From: Diplonema papillatum
Lineage: Eukaryota; Euglenozoa; Diplonemea; Diplonemida; Diplonemidae
Assembly: GCA_030068145.1 (NCBI GenBank)
Contig: JAPJBO010000039.1
Location: forward strand, 1-64,000
Direction of reading: 5' to 3'
DNA length: 64,000 nt
The notes under the pieces were generated by a model. It was not told the origin of the DNA. It saw only the letters and a program-made list of their open reading frames with translations, and ran no database searches. How positions within the stretch are numbered: position 1 is the stretch's first letter; every line of letters begins with the position of its first letter. Shown here one piece after another: positions 9,266-22,516 of the stretch. The position numbers and the translations under genes were made by a program.

Positions 9266-9280
9266 TGTCCCAAGACCTTG

Positions 9281-12200
9281 ACATCGATACGGGGCTGTGT
9301 CCTGGAGGGTAGGATGATGTACAACCACCAGCAGGAGCACACCCATTTGAGGTGTAGTGCTAGGGCTGCGTGGATAGTCACCTTTGTACGAACGAACAAC
9401 AACTGACAACCTTCTCCGGCAGAAACCACCGCTCAGGGGCACTGTCTGGGAGAGCTGACAATGAACGGAAAGCAATCCAGTCTGTGCCCTTCGAGGCATT
9501 CTTCGTCCAGCGCCGCGCAGTCTTGCATCTGCATCTGGAGGCGCCTCAGTGAAGCTTCAAGCCAGATCGGGGTTTCCTGTTCACCTTCGCCGCGAGCTTT
9601 TTCCCGGTCCGAGCCCTTCTACAGGCGGCCGCAGGCAGCAGGTCAGAACTGGATGCACGGAGCACACATTTGGACAACTGACGAAGCAGGGGAGGGTCTG
9701 CCAAAGTAGTCAACGTGTTGCCTTCCACTGTAGTCTTCATGTCTAGCAGACTTTCAAACTCATTCTTCGCTCTTTTGGCAAAAGTTTCGTTCAACATTCT
9801 TCGACATCAACCAGCTGTTTCTCAAGTTTTTCCCCAGTTCTGCACACGGCGCGTCCCGTGTGGTTTTGTCGCTTCCGACTCATGCATGTGCCAGGTTGCC
9901 CACAGTTGCCTTACCGGGCCGGGGGGGTTTGCAAGAACGTGCTTGGAATGGGTAAGTGCTCAACACCGCACTGGTCCCGTCTGCGCCGTGTTTCGGTCCT
10001 TTAAGCCATGGACACATAAGGCGGACCATCATCAGCGTGGAACCTCAGTGTCGGCAGACAGGACTGCGGGGTGAGTCTGGTTTGTCAGGCGGCTGTTCGT
10101 AGCTTGTCACAGCCACGACCACCCGTGCTACTAGAGCACAGGCGAATCCGTCACGGGGAGAAGGCCCCTACAACCGTGTCTGAGCAATCAGTTAAAAAAC
10201 ACCGTTGCCTTACCGGGCCGGGAGGGGGGGGGGCCGTTGTATAATGGTTTAGGTTGAAGGGTGTTGGAAAGGTTGAAAAAGGTTTTGGGGGTCACCGTCG
10301 GTTTGTGTTTTTATTTTATTTTTTTTCTGTATATTTTTTTTTTGGGGGGTAATTATTTTTTCGGGGGTTCGCGTCACCCTTCTTTTCCGGAAGATAACGT
10401 TATCTTTTCTTTTCTCTCTGGCGCTCTTTTTCTCTCGATCTCTCTATTTGGCTAGCAAAGCGACTATTGCGACCGACACCACGACCACACCCGTAATGAA
10501 TGTGATCAAGGGCCCCCCACGTTCTACATGTTGAGCAGGGGTTGCCATGTAGCCCGTACCGGTCTAAGCCTTCATTGCAGCTTCCATAAGCACCCCCGTT
10601 GGGACGGGTCCGACGGTCCGTTAGTCATCAGCGACATCGGGCGGGAAAAAGTAAATAAAAAGAAAGGGGAAAAATGGGGGTGTGGGTGGATAAGCTCCGG
10701 GAGGGGGGGGGGGGGGTTGTTATTGCAGACCGCCTTGCTTTTCGGTGCGTTCCTGCACAGAATTCGTCAGCCGAAGCTAGCAAAAGAAAGGGCCGTCTTT
10801 ACTGCGGACGAGTCAGCAGCAAGGATGTAGAAATCATCGTGGCGAGAATAGGAGTCGCAGCTCTTGACAAAGACAGATGGAAAAAAGAAGGTGTTTGTAT
10901 TCTTAGTTTTTCTCACGAACGGGAGGTCGGTCCTGCTCTAGGCTATGTTAGGTTCTCCCGACTCCCCAAATTGTGGTTAGCACAAACTCGAGAGGTCTAG
11001 TCGACTATTCCCTGCAGTATTAGCACACCTTCGGGAAGGATACTGGGAATCCTTGAGGGCGACGGAGGATATGCAACTATAAATGGGTCTTTTGGTTGAA
11101 AAATGCTTGCAACTGGCGGCCTCCTCGAGCATTCCCGCAAAGCAGGCGTTTATTCAAAAACGAAATTTTCGGTAAGCTCGAATGAAGATGCGTCCCCAAA
11201 AGCTTTGGCAAACGGTCGACGCACGGCTGTGCAAGCGCGCCTTGCAACGCACAGCCTTTGCTCCGTGGTGCGGAGTACTGTGCGGGAATAGGAATGAGCT
11301 CCGAATTGCAAGGTCAAACAGGCATCCTTATAAGCGTCCAGGCGGTCGCGCCCGTGGTACAGAAAACGCGTCATGGACCACGACCGCACCTCAGACAGGT
11401 CAGATTGAGATAGGACGGTCATTGAAAACGCGTCTGAGGGAGAGCCGTCCAGTACCTGGTAGCCATCACAGGTACCATTTTGACGTACGAGACGGCTGCA
11501 AACAATTCGAGTTCTGACCGGACACTTTTTCAGCGGTCAAGAGGTGTGGCCGGCTGCTGAGCGCATGACCGGTCCACTTTGTAGTTAAACCAAAGGCTGA
11601 AACACGGAACTTGCAGTCGAATATGCGGGTGCCTTTGCGGTGCTGGGTGTCGCTGGAAGGCACATCCGTGGTCTGCGCTAGCATGAAGGGGTTGCGGTGG
11701 TTGAAGTCTTCTGAAAGCATTTTCCTAGGTACCTGCATATGCACGGCTGCGTGGTACCGCTGAAACGCACAACCAAAAGGCGTGTGGGAGCAAACAGGCA
11801 ACGGGTTGCAACTGTTGCGGTGTGGAAGTTCGGTATGCTAATTCGAACAGGTACCTTCCGACTACCAGCTTTGCAGTGGCCAACTGAATATGAAACAGAG
11901 TCGGGTATGTGCACTGTCGGAGGGTACGACCGTCCAAAGGGTATGCGTGAGTACCGTTCGATGGATAGTACCAAGACGAGCGAAATAACGCCAGCTGGAA
12001 ATATTGCGGTCGTAGTGAAGGGAAGTCATCAGAATTGTCGAAAAATCAGAGTTGTTACCAGGTATGCCAAGCGTGAAAAGGATTCCTCAAAGCTTTCGCA
12101 GCGCTGACGCCAAGCAAAGGACTGGATCCAAATACGTAACATACAGCTTAATATGCGGGGGAGCGGTGTGGAGTAAAGCACGGTTTCATACGGCCTTGAG

Positions 12201-13479
12201 AGCGCCCCCTTTTTGGGCGGGAGGCCAAAAAACGGTGGCAGCCACCCAAAGGCAGTTGACCTCTGTTTTGGAAGTGGTGATTGTCACCACATTTGAAGGA
12301 GCGTTTGAAATCCTGGTCCCAAGGTGGTGTGTGCGTTCGAGAATGTGTCCCATCTGCATCATATTTCCGCCTGATTCGTTTTGATTCGCAAAACGCATCG
12401 GTGGACCTCAGACATGCTGTATGCTGTCGTACTGGAGAGGAAGAGGGGGGCCTCGTGACTTACTAGTTACGGACAACGACATATGAATTCAGCTGCAATG
12501 CACATAATAGTACAAAACAAATTGTTTTTTTTTCTCTCCAAAAGATTCGCGAGTGCAATGCATCCACTAGTTAGAAACAAGCGAAATAGTAAGGAGAATA
12601 TCACAATGGACGCGCATAACTAGCAGGGGGGGCCCGAGGCAAGTCTCGCACAGCTTTGATGCGGTGTTGACCCCCCGAAGGTGGATCAGTCGCGTGAACG
12701 AAGCGGGGGAAATGTGCAACACCAAACAGGGGGAGGAAGAAGTGTGAAAACGGGTTTTTGCCTAGAGGCTTTTCGTGTTATTCTGCAGATGCTTTGAGCT
12801 ATCTTTGTGTCTATGCTTTCAGTTGTCTTCTTAACCATGGTTAAGTGCGCAAATGGTGATGGTGGTGCAAATGAAAAGAAACAGTCTAGAATAGAGAGAA
12901 AGTCTCAAAGAGGGTTTTGCTGTTCCGGCGGAGAAGGCGTAAACAGAAGCCTTGCTGAAAATCTTGCCTCTCATGTATGCTTGATGCTAGCACCAAGTCT
13001 TCTTCGCAGGAATGCAGAGTTTCGTTTTTTTCCTTTTCTTTCCACTCCGGGAGGGGAGGGGCGCGGCTGAGTCGGATGGAGACGTCGTTTCTAGAGTGAA
13101 AGGTCGCTTCATGATCCGGAGTTTTAAGGTCTCCGAGTGATCCAGTTTTGTTGAAATAAACGAAAACGTTTCCGTTTAGAAACGCCGGAAGGCTCCTTAT
13201 GCTGGGGGGTCCTACCAGTTTACATCCGTTCTGTTTCTATGCCTGTCCGTGGCCTGGGCTCTTTCCTCCCTTCTTTGAGACTCTTTGTTTCCACTGGATT
13301 GCTTCGTTGGCGCGCGTCGGAAAATACATTTCATTTCTTAGCGGCGGACGTGCAACCCAGTACGTTAGCGGCGCACCAGCCGTTTCTTTTGAAAGGAAAC
13401 GGCGTTTCCGTACGCCCGTCAAACAGAAACGGAAACAAAAACACTTCCAACGTTTCCATCCTGCGTAGCCCTAGGGGGG
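9281..13479. other. Gene-free repeat spacer
   Basis: No open frame here resembles a protein family. Visible pieces include a 'gcaagaacgtgcttggaatggg' repeat at about 9930 (also at 18798 and 34675), G-runs at about 10223 and 10698, and a 'cctcctcgagcattcc...gcgtttatt' relic of the ATACTCGAGG repeat family near 11115. The block at 11150-12150 has moderate open frames on both strands without recognisable motifs. Confidence 0.4.
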
Positions 13480-13620
13480 AAATCTTAGTTTTTAATGCCT
13501 AGGCAGGCACACTGCCTCTCATAGGGGTAGTTTCGTGTTCAGGCGCTACTTGCCTCTCATAAGGGGAAATCTTAGTTTAATGTTTAGGCAGAGCACTGCC
13601 TAAACATAGGGGGAGGGTAA
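13470..13620. repeat. Two tandem copies of the 'CTTAGTTT...AGGCAGAGCACTGCCT' repeat
   Basis: The module GGGGAAATCTTAGTTT is followed by a small hairpin (TTTAGGCAGAGCACTGCCTA) and occurs twice (about 13477-13540 and 13562-13610). Related copies are at 24391-24460 and 43008-43075, where they continue into a shared CATGATTGATGCTAGCATC-type tail, and a partial copy at 12958-13010. Confidence 0.7.
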
Positions 13621-13999
13621 ACCTATTTTCTCGCACAGCAATATACGCGACAGGAAAGGTGCATGCAGGCATGCGTCGCGGACGAGACGCTCTGAAAGAA
13701 CGGACATCCGTCTCTCAGCAGCACGTGCGGGCTGAAAAGTTTATCTTTGACCCATCCCGTCCGCAAGAGAATACACGTTCGAACCTCCTTGCGCAATTCG
13801 GGGGGGGGGACAGAGGGTGTCGGATAGGATGGCTTTTTCGCTGCAATTGTGAAAGTGCCCGCTTGCGTGAGCCCAAGGAGCTTTTTTTCTTTTTTTGGGA
13901 GGTACTTCAGTAGGTCTGGGCATTTCCGGTACCAAATGATCATGATTCGAGGGTTCTACCCGGGCGATTCCGTAGACATAGGTTTCCTCACTGCACGCC

Positions 14000-14227
14000 T
14001 CTCCACTCCACTTCATCCCTTTTTGTTCTTCGCTTACACCACCGTGTGTTGTTTTCTCACTCAAGATTTTTTGACCTGTTGTGTTTGTGTGATTTGTCGT
14101 GTAGGGGTAGACCCGCATGACCTCACGTCCGTTCAACACGTGGTTCGGTAGTTACAGCAGTTGGGATCCCTTCGGTTCTTTGTCGGGCAGCATCGTCGAG
14201 CATTTCCTTTCAAGCTGGCGCTTATGT
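14000..14227 (+). mobile_element. MITE family B copy, 5' end diverged
   Basis: From CTCCACTTCATCCC to GCGCTTATGT it matches 34258-34488 closely, and 61255-61456 from TTGTTCTTCGC on. It ends with CATCGTCGAGCATTTCC, the inverse of the ACTCGACG start seen in full copies. Confidence 0.75.
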
Positions 14228-15013
14228 GAAAAAAGGAGGTCTCCCTTTTTTACACACTAACTGTTACAGCGAGTGAAAAGAAATTGAAGATTCTTTTATT
14301 ATCGATTAGTCAACCTCTACAACCGTTCAGAAACAGCTTCGGAAAGAAGACTTGTACTCACGTACAAAAGGTTCGGATATAACCCATCGCAGATGAGCGG
14401 TCCAGACCAGCTCACTCGCCAACGTGTGGGGTTGACCCCGATAATAAAAGGTGATTCAGCTTGCCATGCAACTTTTGCCCCCCCACCCCCCAAGTAACTA
14501 AAACCTGTATCTTCCACCTTGCTTGCGCCGCAAACACGTGCTTCTCCGCTATCCCGTGTTGTCCGATACCTGCGTTGTCAAAGATCACAGAGAAAAAAAA
14601 CACAGGCATCGGAAGGAGGAGGAGAAGATTGCACTTCGGCAGGCGATGAGGACGTGGCGAAACCATTGCTTGCTTTCTGCTTCCCATCGCCGACCCACTC
14701 GAACGTGGAACAATAAGCAGGAGACAACGAAGTGCTCTCCCAAAAGGAGGACAGAATCGCTCGCTGCACAAAAACACGCGTGTCAGTCGAACATCCCCAG
14801 CGCCCCATTAGGTTCTACATAATTTTTTTTTGATTGCCTGAGAGGCTTCGAACCTCACACACCCACAAGAGTTCCATTAGGAAGACGATTTCCCCAAGAG
14901 GGGAAAGCGTTCTCCCCCGATCCCCCCTTTGTGTCGAACTGTCAAACCCGCAAGGTATCGCGCCCTTGCTCACTCGGCGACGTTGTCGTTTCTGCCCTTT
15001 CCTGGGACTGCAA

Positions 15014-15219
15014 ATACTCGAGGGGCTGCCTTGTGCTTACATCGAAGGAGGCTAGAGGGAACAATCCAAATACAAAGTGGGTCTTTTTTGTTGAACGCTT
15101 ACGCCCGCCACTGAACCCAGATTCACCTGTGTTTCGTGTGGGCTGCAGCACATTTACCTCCTTTGATCTTTTGCAGCTGGCAGCCTCCTCAAGTATTTCC
15201 TACAAAGCAGGTGCTTATA
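15014..15219 (+). mobile_element. MITE family A copy (ATACTCGAGG ... GTGCTTATA)
   Basis: About 206 bp. The start ATACTCGAGGGGCTGCC is inverted near the end as GGCAGCCTCCTCAAGTAT, followed by a 24-base tail ending GTGCTTATA. The inner part (TTGAACGCTTACGCCCGCCA) is near-identical to the copies at 24476, 32037, 39298, 41300 and 53164. A second partial 5' end follows directly at 15228-15263. Confidence 0.85.
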
Positions 15220-15502
15220 CAACAAAAATACTCGAGGGACTGCATTGTGCTTATTTCGAAGGTTTTGTTTGTGCGATTTAACCTACATGTGTTCTGGGTA
15301 AACCGCCAACGTTCTTTTTAGCTGTAACAAATACTGTCTCAGGGAAACAAAAATTGGTTGTCGCAAAAAGAAAACACAATACAACTCTTTTTTAGAGTAA
15401 AAGTTCGCTTGAAATTCCTTCCCCCATTTTTTGTTGAACGCTTACGCCCGCCACTAAGCCCAGATTTACCTGTGTTTCGTGTGAGCTATTTACCTCCTTT
15501 GA

Positions 15503-15575
15503 TCGTTTTTCGTTGACCGCACTACCCCGAGCCCAACTCCTGGACGTGGTTTCAGGTGGCAAATTTGGCAAACCC
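15503..15575 (+). repeat. Repeat family E fragment ('TTCGTTGACCGCACTACCC...')
   Basis: It matches 28865-28925, 31725-31795, 52578-52640 and 55044-55106, each running through a TGGACGTGGTTTCAGGTGGC core. Fuller copies begin with CCGTACACCGCGAGAGTAGG. Its origin is unknown. Confidence 0.65.
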
Positions 15576-18275
15576 GCAAACCCGTCGAAGCTAGCTACTT
15601 TGTTCCTCTGGACGGATTGGGAGCACACAACACCTGACGGGGCACAAAAGCACCATCAGACCCGTCCAGTTGCTCCGGAAAAGGCCAAAGAGAGCATCGG
15701 GGTGGCGCGCCGGATAAAACTGCCACTTTCTAGCAAGAACATTTCCCTGGTCGACTTGCTGGAGCACACAGAGGGGGCGCGTATTACGAGATGCCCCCCC
15801 CCCATTTCTATTAAATCTTCTGCATTTTCTTTTGACCAGAGTTTTCTTTTCCTGGTCACTTTTGGCGTTTCTTTTTTAGACGGTTTATTTTTTATTTTTT
15901 CAGCTGAGCGCAATGGTGCCACGTCTTCAATTCTTTCGGAAAGGGGCGGAGTCAGATGGAATGTAAAAAAAAAGAAACAGGGGGAATCTCTTTCTCTTGC
16001 ATCGGGTAACCGCGATAGGTCTCCTACGCTAAAAACCTCTGGGCACCCTAATAGCCTTTCATAGGAACAACAAACTGTTACCTCGAAAGGGAACGCTGGC
16101 GGAGGTCATGTTCACTTACAAAAACATCCTCCGGATTTTCTTTGATTGTTGCGACAGTGTTCGACCCTGGTTCTCGTCTTCTTGGGGGTACTACTTGTTC
16201 TCGTTTTTTTTTTTTGTGATTTTTTTTTTTTTTTTTTTGGGCTCTCCCTTTGCTTTGACTGGCTGTAACCGATAGCTCTTGGACTGCACGTATCTTGCTG
16301 CGTTGACGTTTTTTCTAGCGTTATTCGTTTCTTTCGTTTTTGTTATTATTTTCGGATCTTGGTTGGGTTTCGTTGTCTTTTTTTGGAGAGAAATTTTCTG
16401 TTGCTTTTTGTTTTGCTTTTCTGTTCGGAAGAACAAATGGTGTCACAACTTGGTGGAGGTGAGGGTGATGGTGGTCCTTTTTGTGCGCTTGAAAACGTCT
16501 TTGTCTGGATTGAGAATATTTTGTTTGTCTAGTACGATGTACCGATGCTCGATCAACTCGGCATGAAAAAGCTGGGAGGGGAAGTCCTCAATTAATAATT
16601 GATTCTTCAGGCAAAAAGAAAAGAAAATGCCGTTTTCAAAGAGGGGAGAAAAAAAGAAGAATGATTGGCCGCTTCACCCTCTGTCTGATCGGGGCGTAGT
16701 CAAGCTTTCAAGGAGTCGTTTGCAGGGTAGGTGAACCATAAGCATTTGTTCGGCGAGATAGATCTTGGTTTATGAGGCCGAGGTGTAGGGTTTGGTCCTC
16801 AGGGTGGTACCGCCGTTGCGCGGCAGGACGTTGAAGTTCTGATACTGGGTCAAAGAAAATCAAAACGTCTGGTTGTTTGTGGCTCGGCATCCTGGGAAGT
16901 TTGCATGTTGTAGTTTTCAACGCATTGCACGGACTCATATACATTGCAGGTGATCAACCGGCACCAACGAAACTCAAGTGTTGCTACGCACCGCAAGCAC
17001 TGAGGATGAACTCAGACACGCAGAATGACCAATCCAGTGTGTGTGTGTGTGTGTCTGTGTGTGCAGGTAGACGAACATTAGTGCTGCTCCAAAAACTCAA
17101 AACGCACTACTGAAATTGAGACGACTACGCAGCAATTTCTCCTGATGAAGTTGGCAAGAGCTACTGCTGGTCCGCCCATGATGTCGTCCGTTGGCGACAT
17201 CATCGGCCGTGTCGCATGATGGGGCAAGAACGCATGGTCTTCGTCCCACAGCAGACGGGCTGCTCGCCGGATATAGTACGGCTGGGATGGTATCCCAATC
17301 TACGTTCGGTAGGTCCATTTGTTTTAGGGCAGGCACAGCCGGCATATTTTTTGTTTGTGCGTGTGTATAAACCCCGTTTTGAGTGATTTAGCACAGCACG
17401 CTGCCACCCGACACTTTTTGATATAGACAAGCAAGCTTGTTACCATAAAAAAGATGGCCTTCCAGAAGCCGGACTGCAAGCAGGAGGTCCGCATCACCGC
17501 ACTCAAAAAGAAGTGCGTAGTCTTGGTGACGTAAGACGGTCTCCGGAGGGAGGAAAACCTTGGTTTTAACATTCATCGTCGGGGGTTCGTGTCTTAAAAG
17601 TCGCAACCAAAGGTTGGTTCGTTGGACCTCCGTGGCTGAACGTCTCTAGCTAGGGCTGGTGTTCGGCCGTAAGCGCCAAGCCTCAAGCTGTTTGGCCCAT
17701 CTTTCACACTTTCAAAGCTCTGAAGGGTCGGTCCAGGGGACCAGATGGATACGGAAGACCAGCCCTAGAGAGGTGACCAGGGGAACGGGTGAGCGGAAAC
17801 AATCTCTTCTTTTCCCACACTGCAATTAAACATCACGTTGTCAGAAAGTTCATTGCTTGCTGCTGTTAACAGAGGTGTTAGAAACCCTTTCGAACCTCAG
17901 GTTCCCCCATCTTTTGAACCATCTCAAAACTTGCGTTTGACCCACGAAGTCCCCCGCCACAACAGCTTCATTCTGTGGATTTTGCCTTTCAACGATTGCT
18001 TTGCAACCCCTGCACGCAGCCATCCGGGGCATCGTAGCTAGGTGGGCCGAGACCAACCGCCAAGATGACGGGCGCAAGGAGTCGAAAGGTTTTGTTTTCG
18101 TTCCTCGGGGCTTCCCTCGCATTTGTGGTCGGCGATTTCGCTCGGGCAGCTGACTTGTCTGCCTCCCAGCGGTGCCTCCTTCTTTGTTCTGCGCCCGTGG
18201 CTTCCCGTCTTGCAGTCAAACTTCGCTTCAACCTCTGGGGTTGTAAACGCTTTCGGTGTCTCGGCAACTACCGAC
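15576..18275. other. Gene-free spacer rich in T-runs, with a GT microsatellite
   Basis: It holds a C-run at about 15795, T-runs at about 16204-16240 and a (GT)n stretch at 17038-17063. Open frames here give low-complexity or unrecognisable proteins. Confidence 0.4.
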
Positions 18276-18459
18276 GGGAACATTTCCAGAGCAACGGCTG
18301 CACATGAACGAGAAAACGAAGTCAAGGAAAAAAGTGCTATTTATAACCTGTCCACGCGAAGAACAAGAACCTTTTGCCTTCTCATTTTCATCACCTTTGG
18401 TCAGTTGATGCTCATCGTCCGTTACTTCGTTCATCAGTGCAGTGCAAGCCAACTCCGGC
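18276..18459 (-). mobile_element. MITE family D copy, inverted and degenerate at one end
   Basis: It starts with GGGAACATTTCCAGAG. Its right half (TTTTCATCACCTTTGGTCAG to GCAAGCCAACTCCGG) is the reverse complement of 54783-54870 in the better copy. The right terminal GGAAATGTTCCC is lost. Confidence 0.65.
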
Positions 18460-18781
18460 TTGTTTTTGCAACGAGGTTGTGGTTACGTGGAGAGAGTGTC
18501 TGGTTGTACCTTTGTCATCGTCAGGTCTAATATGCGGTTTCGGCCGTTTTCCACGTACATTATATTCGGTGGGCCCTCCATGGTGCCTGAGTAGGTGGCG
18601 GTCTGTCTACCTGGTGCCCGTTGACCGAGCGTTATTTCTAGAGTGCAAGTTTCTGTATAAGAAGGCCGGTATAGTAAGTCTCCTGCTGACCACGGGGGCT
18701 TGGATAGGGGGGTTTAGAGTGAAAGTCTTGAAACGATTCCGAAGTGCGGTTTTGGGCCGGAGAGTAGCTATCTCCTACCGG

Positions 18782-18860
18782 TAAATAGAGGGGGGGGGGT
18801 TGCAAGAACGTGCTTGGAATGGGTATGTGTGTAAATAGAGGGGGGGGGGGGGGGGGGGGG
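18782..18860. repeat. Duplicated GTAAATAGAG unit with long G-runs
   Basis: GTAAATAGAG followed by a G-run occurs twice (about 18781-18800 and 18831-18860). The second run is about 20 G. Long G-runs are candidate G-quadruplex or slippage sites. Confidence 0.8.
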
Positions 18861-21800
18861 CATTTCGTCCCGAGGACACAACGGCCCCTTCTCCGGTACA
18901 ACAGCTTTTAACCGGCTGACTTTTTCGCCTGCCGCCAATGCAGCCTGTAAAATACTGTAAGATGGGGGGCAGGGTCGGGTGGATTATCATTAGCCCGCGT
19001 ACTCTGGGTGGGTACAGCATAAGAGAGGAACTGTAAAAAAGGGTGGTTACGGTAGTTGATTCCTTCGGAAGTTGCATGGGGCGGATGCCTGCACTGTCTG
19101 TCGGCCAGAGGCTTTTAGCCTGGGTGACCTCCTGCGCTTAAAGGTAAGGGGCTCAATTCGTATGTACGGGTACTTTTTTTTTCCCCCCCCCGACGACCGC
19201 TTGTGCCAGACTACCCCACCCCCCAGGGGCGGGTTGCTGCTTTTTGCTCAGGTTTTCTACCGCTCTCGAGATTGATTGCTTTTTTTTTCATCTCCGTTCT
19301 CGTTATCCAGGGGTCTATCCGTGGCGGCGCTACGTGATTCAACCACAGAGAAGGCAGAGCATGCTAAGCGCGGAACCTAGCAATCTACCTAGCTTGATTT
19401 TCACGTTGGCGAAGATGTTTGTATCGCCATTAGGACCTGCCTCATCTTCCTTTCTTCCTACGGGAACGTGTCAGTTAGACTTTGGCGGACACTTGCTGGC
19501 ACGAGATGCAATTCGTTTACTATTCCATTCCAGGGCCTGTCCTTGAGCTCGACGGATTCCAAAGCGTTCAAAAACGTCCTCGGAATGTATTGTTCGACAC
19601 AGCCACGGAACCTGACGGAGGTTTTCAGGCTCTGGCAGGTCTAGCTGGCTGCCGAAAGGGTACCACAGCTCAGTCACCCAAGGTGGGGCATTGAGTAGTA
19701 GTAGTAGTATGTGTCGTCTGCCGAAGCAGCCGGAGACAGCAGGCGCAGGGGGCAGGTCTTGCTTTACAATTCTCTTCTTCATGGAGACCCCCCGGCAAAC
19801 CCGACTGTCCAATCACTGTCGAGAAAGGTTTGTGCCCTCTAGTGATGAGGTGGTTGACCAGGCCCCCACGAAGCCTTATACACAACACGGCTAGAACACG
19901 AGGATGCAGCCCTGCTTAGGTGTGCACTCAGCCATCACAGGGCCTCAGATCCCGCTACTTGACCTGACACAGCTGCCACCCAGAAGGCCGCAGCAGTAGC
20001 CTTCGCAATGAAGGCACGCGCGGCTGAGTATATGTAGGCGATCCATACAACAGCTGCATCAGACGCAGCTTGATCCGAGAGCTCGCTAGGGGAGGTGACA
20101 CTGCTCACCTGCCAGTCTCACAACTGACTGCTGCGGGCATTGAAAAAAATTCTTTTGTTTTTGGGCCGGAATCCCTACCCCGCATTTTGGAAAAAAAATG
20201 ACCCACATTTTTTCCAGGGCATTTGACCATTTCACCTTAGAGCCTCCGCCCGCTCAGCCCCTATGGTAAACCCACGACTGCGTGCGTTTTTATGTAATTT
20301 TATCAAGTTTATTTCTTGATTTCTTCTTGTCTTGCTCTCTGCTTGCTCTCCGCTTGTTGTGAAATCTGCAATATTGAAGCCAGATTCCATTCTTGGACAG
20401 CGTGATTACCGTGGGCCTGGACCCTATCTGGTCCCTAGCGCTAACCCGGGGCACGGAGACCCTGGATTAACAGGTACCTTGCCCCCCCCCCCCCCCCATG
20501 CCGGACATTGTCCGCCAAAGTCTAACTGACACGTTCCCTACTTTCCTTTCTTACTTGTCCGGCTACTTCTGGAATTCCTCTTTCTGCTCTTTCTGTCGCC
20601 ACAGGAATTCTAGTGGGTTTCCGGGCGCGCTAGCGTTGGGACAATGCAAGAGCCGCACGCTCCACTCCTCCCCGTTTGCTCTGTACGGGCCTTTTTCTTT
20701 GTGTGTTTGCGACGATCCCTCGTGGCGTGCAGACTGGTGCTTTTTTGCTCTTGTTTTCTTTTCTTTTGCTCCCCCCCCCCTTCTCGTTTGAATTTCCGAG
20801 CAGGATGTGGTTGCTTGCGGCTGTTGGATGCCTTTACCTTGTTTGCGAATTTTCCCCCTGAGTATTTTTTTTTTTTGAGAGTGGCAGTTCGCGTTTTCTC
20901 TTCACGTGGCTCGTGGCGGTTCTTTTTCCTTTCTAGTAACTTTGTGGGGATCATCTGCGAACTTACGGCGCTGAAGTGGTGAACAGTAAAGTCCCAGCCT
21001 TAGTGAGATCCGTAGTAGTAGTATTAGTAGTTTCAGCTTAGTGTGTGTTTATTAGTAGTAGTAGTTTGAACTTGTATATGCAGCAACGATCTGTGTAGTA
21101 GTAGTGGTGGTTCCAAAACCCTCATGAGTCTAGCTTTCTTAGAGCAGTGGCTGTATGTGGGCCCCTCCTGGGCGGATCCCCGCTGGCAGGCTAGCAGCGA
21201 AGTTTCCCCTTTCTACGAGCACTGTGCCGTGGTAAGCCTGCTATCCGGGAGCCAAAGCTCACGTGATCGACGGAACTGTAGTGCCGCGTCTGCGGGTCAA
21301 GTGACCGCCTGCGATTCTGCGAACAGAACACCAACAAGGAGTGGCGTACATTCCGCTGAACACGAGCCTTCCGACTCCAGCTTTGCATGCTGCCTCCGGG
21401 GCTCACCATGACCCCAACTACAATAATGGAGGTAGGCAGGCAATGACCGGGTTCAGACGAGTGGATGCGGGTATGTGGAATTTAACCAGGAGGAAGTTGT
21501 AGTTTAATTCTGCAGCTTTGTCCTACGAAACTCGAAGCTGCATCCACGACTGGCTGATTCATGGAGGCGCGACTCTACAATCTGTGGCAAGCGAAGACCC
21601 GAAGTAGAACGGGTTGCGAGGGAGGCCGCAAGTAAACTTGAAACAATCCCGCAAAACGTAGTCCCAGTTGAAGCATTTCTTCCCCCCGAGTGGGCGTTAG
21701 CACACCTCAGGACTTGCATAGTTTCAAAGCGTGTGACGAAGAATGCAAACAAATCATGGTTTTGCTTTTGTCAAACGTAGTGAACTTGATATTTCGCATT

Positions 21801-22516
21801 TTTCGCGAAGGAAGCAATGCCTGACTATTTAGGTTGCATGCTACTGATAAAAAAGCAAATATGAAACTCGGGCAAGATTCTGCGTCTTTATGCACAGCGT
21901 CGATTCAGGAAGCAAGTGTACGCCACTGTTGTGGCAATGGTGAGCTTATACTTCATCCAACATTGCATGTTTGGGAACACGAGAATAGGAAAAGGAAACA
22001 CCAGCCGTCGTGAAGTGGTGAGTCCCGTTGCTTGAGGTCCCCTTGCTTGAGGCAGATGTATGCTTTAGGATGAGCGCATCTCTTGTTCTTTGCTTGTCTT
22101 GTTCTTTGGGGTTTCGGGAAGTCCGTATTTGTTGGTTTGCGGTTTTGGGCTTCGGGAAGCTGGGTGTACTGGAGAAGGAGAGGACACTGTGCTAAAGCTC
22201 CGCTTCTGTCGTTGGAAGACTTTCAGTCGGGTGGAGGAAAGAAGTGTTTCACAGGTCTCCTGTATCTTCGCATGATGTGAAGAAAAGATGCGAGACGATG
22301 TTTTCTCAATTGCGAACTGGGTCCGCCCACCCCTCCTCCTCCCGTTGACTGCTTTGTTCTTTCTGCGCCTGCTGCTGGTATCTTCTTCCCCCCTTCCCCA
22401 CGAGCGAGTGCCGACGAGCGACCCTGTGGTGGTTGATTCCTCCGGACAGGTTCTCTACCGGTTGAGGTTTTTGTTTGAGTGGGTTCGTTCGGTACCCCCG
22501 AAAACCCCGTATTGCG
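18861..22516. other. Gene-free spacer with GTA-repeat tracts
   Basis: It contains several (GTA)n stretches (about 19694-19710, 21010-21065, 21095-21110), a C17 run near 20481-20497 and pieces of the GACGAC...TGTCAGACTA repeat family at about 19187. I recognise no coding region. Confidence 0.4.

Larger units (their letters stand above)
7809..9271. mobile_element. Foldback/MULE-like element with tandem-repeat inverted ends and 9-bp target duplication
   Basis: The left end (GGGTGATTCCCCATTATGC) and the reverse complement of the right end (GGGACATTCCCCATTATGC) match. Both ends continue as arrays of a 29-31 bp unit, with core TTCCCCATTATGCTATTAAA: about four copies at left (7815-7926) and seven to eight in inverted orientation at right (9044-9265). 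AAGACCTTG occurs on both sides (7800-7808 and 9272-9280) as a direct 9-bp duplication, the length typical of Mutator-like elements. The 1.1-kb centre has no ORF that looks like a transposase, so the element would depend on a partner copy. Confidence 0.8.

Noticed and set aside
11466..12107. Overlapping frames on both strands that look moderately protein-like
   Set aside because: No family motif, both strands open, and no intron or partner exon recognised.
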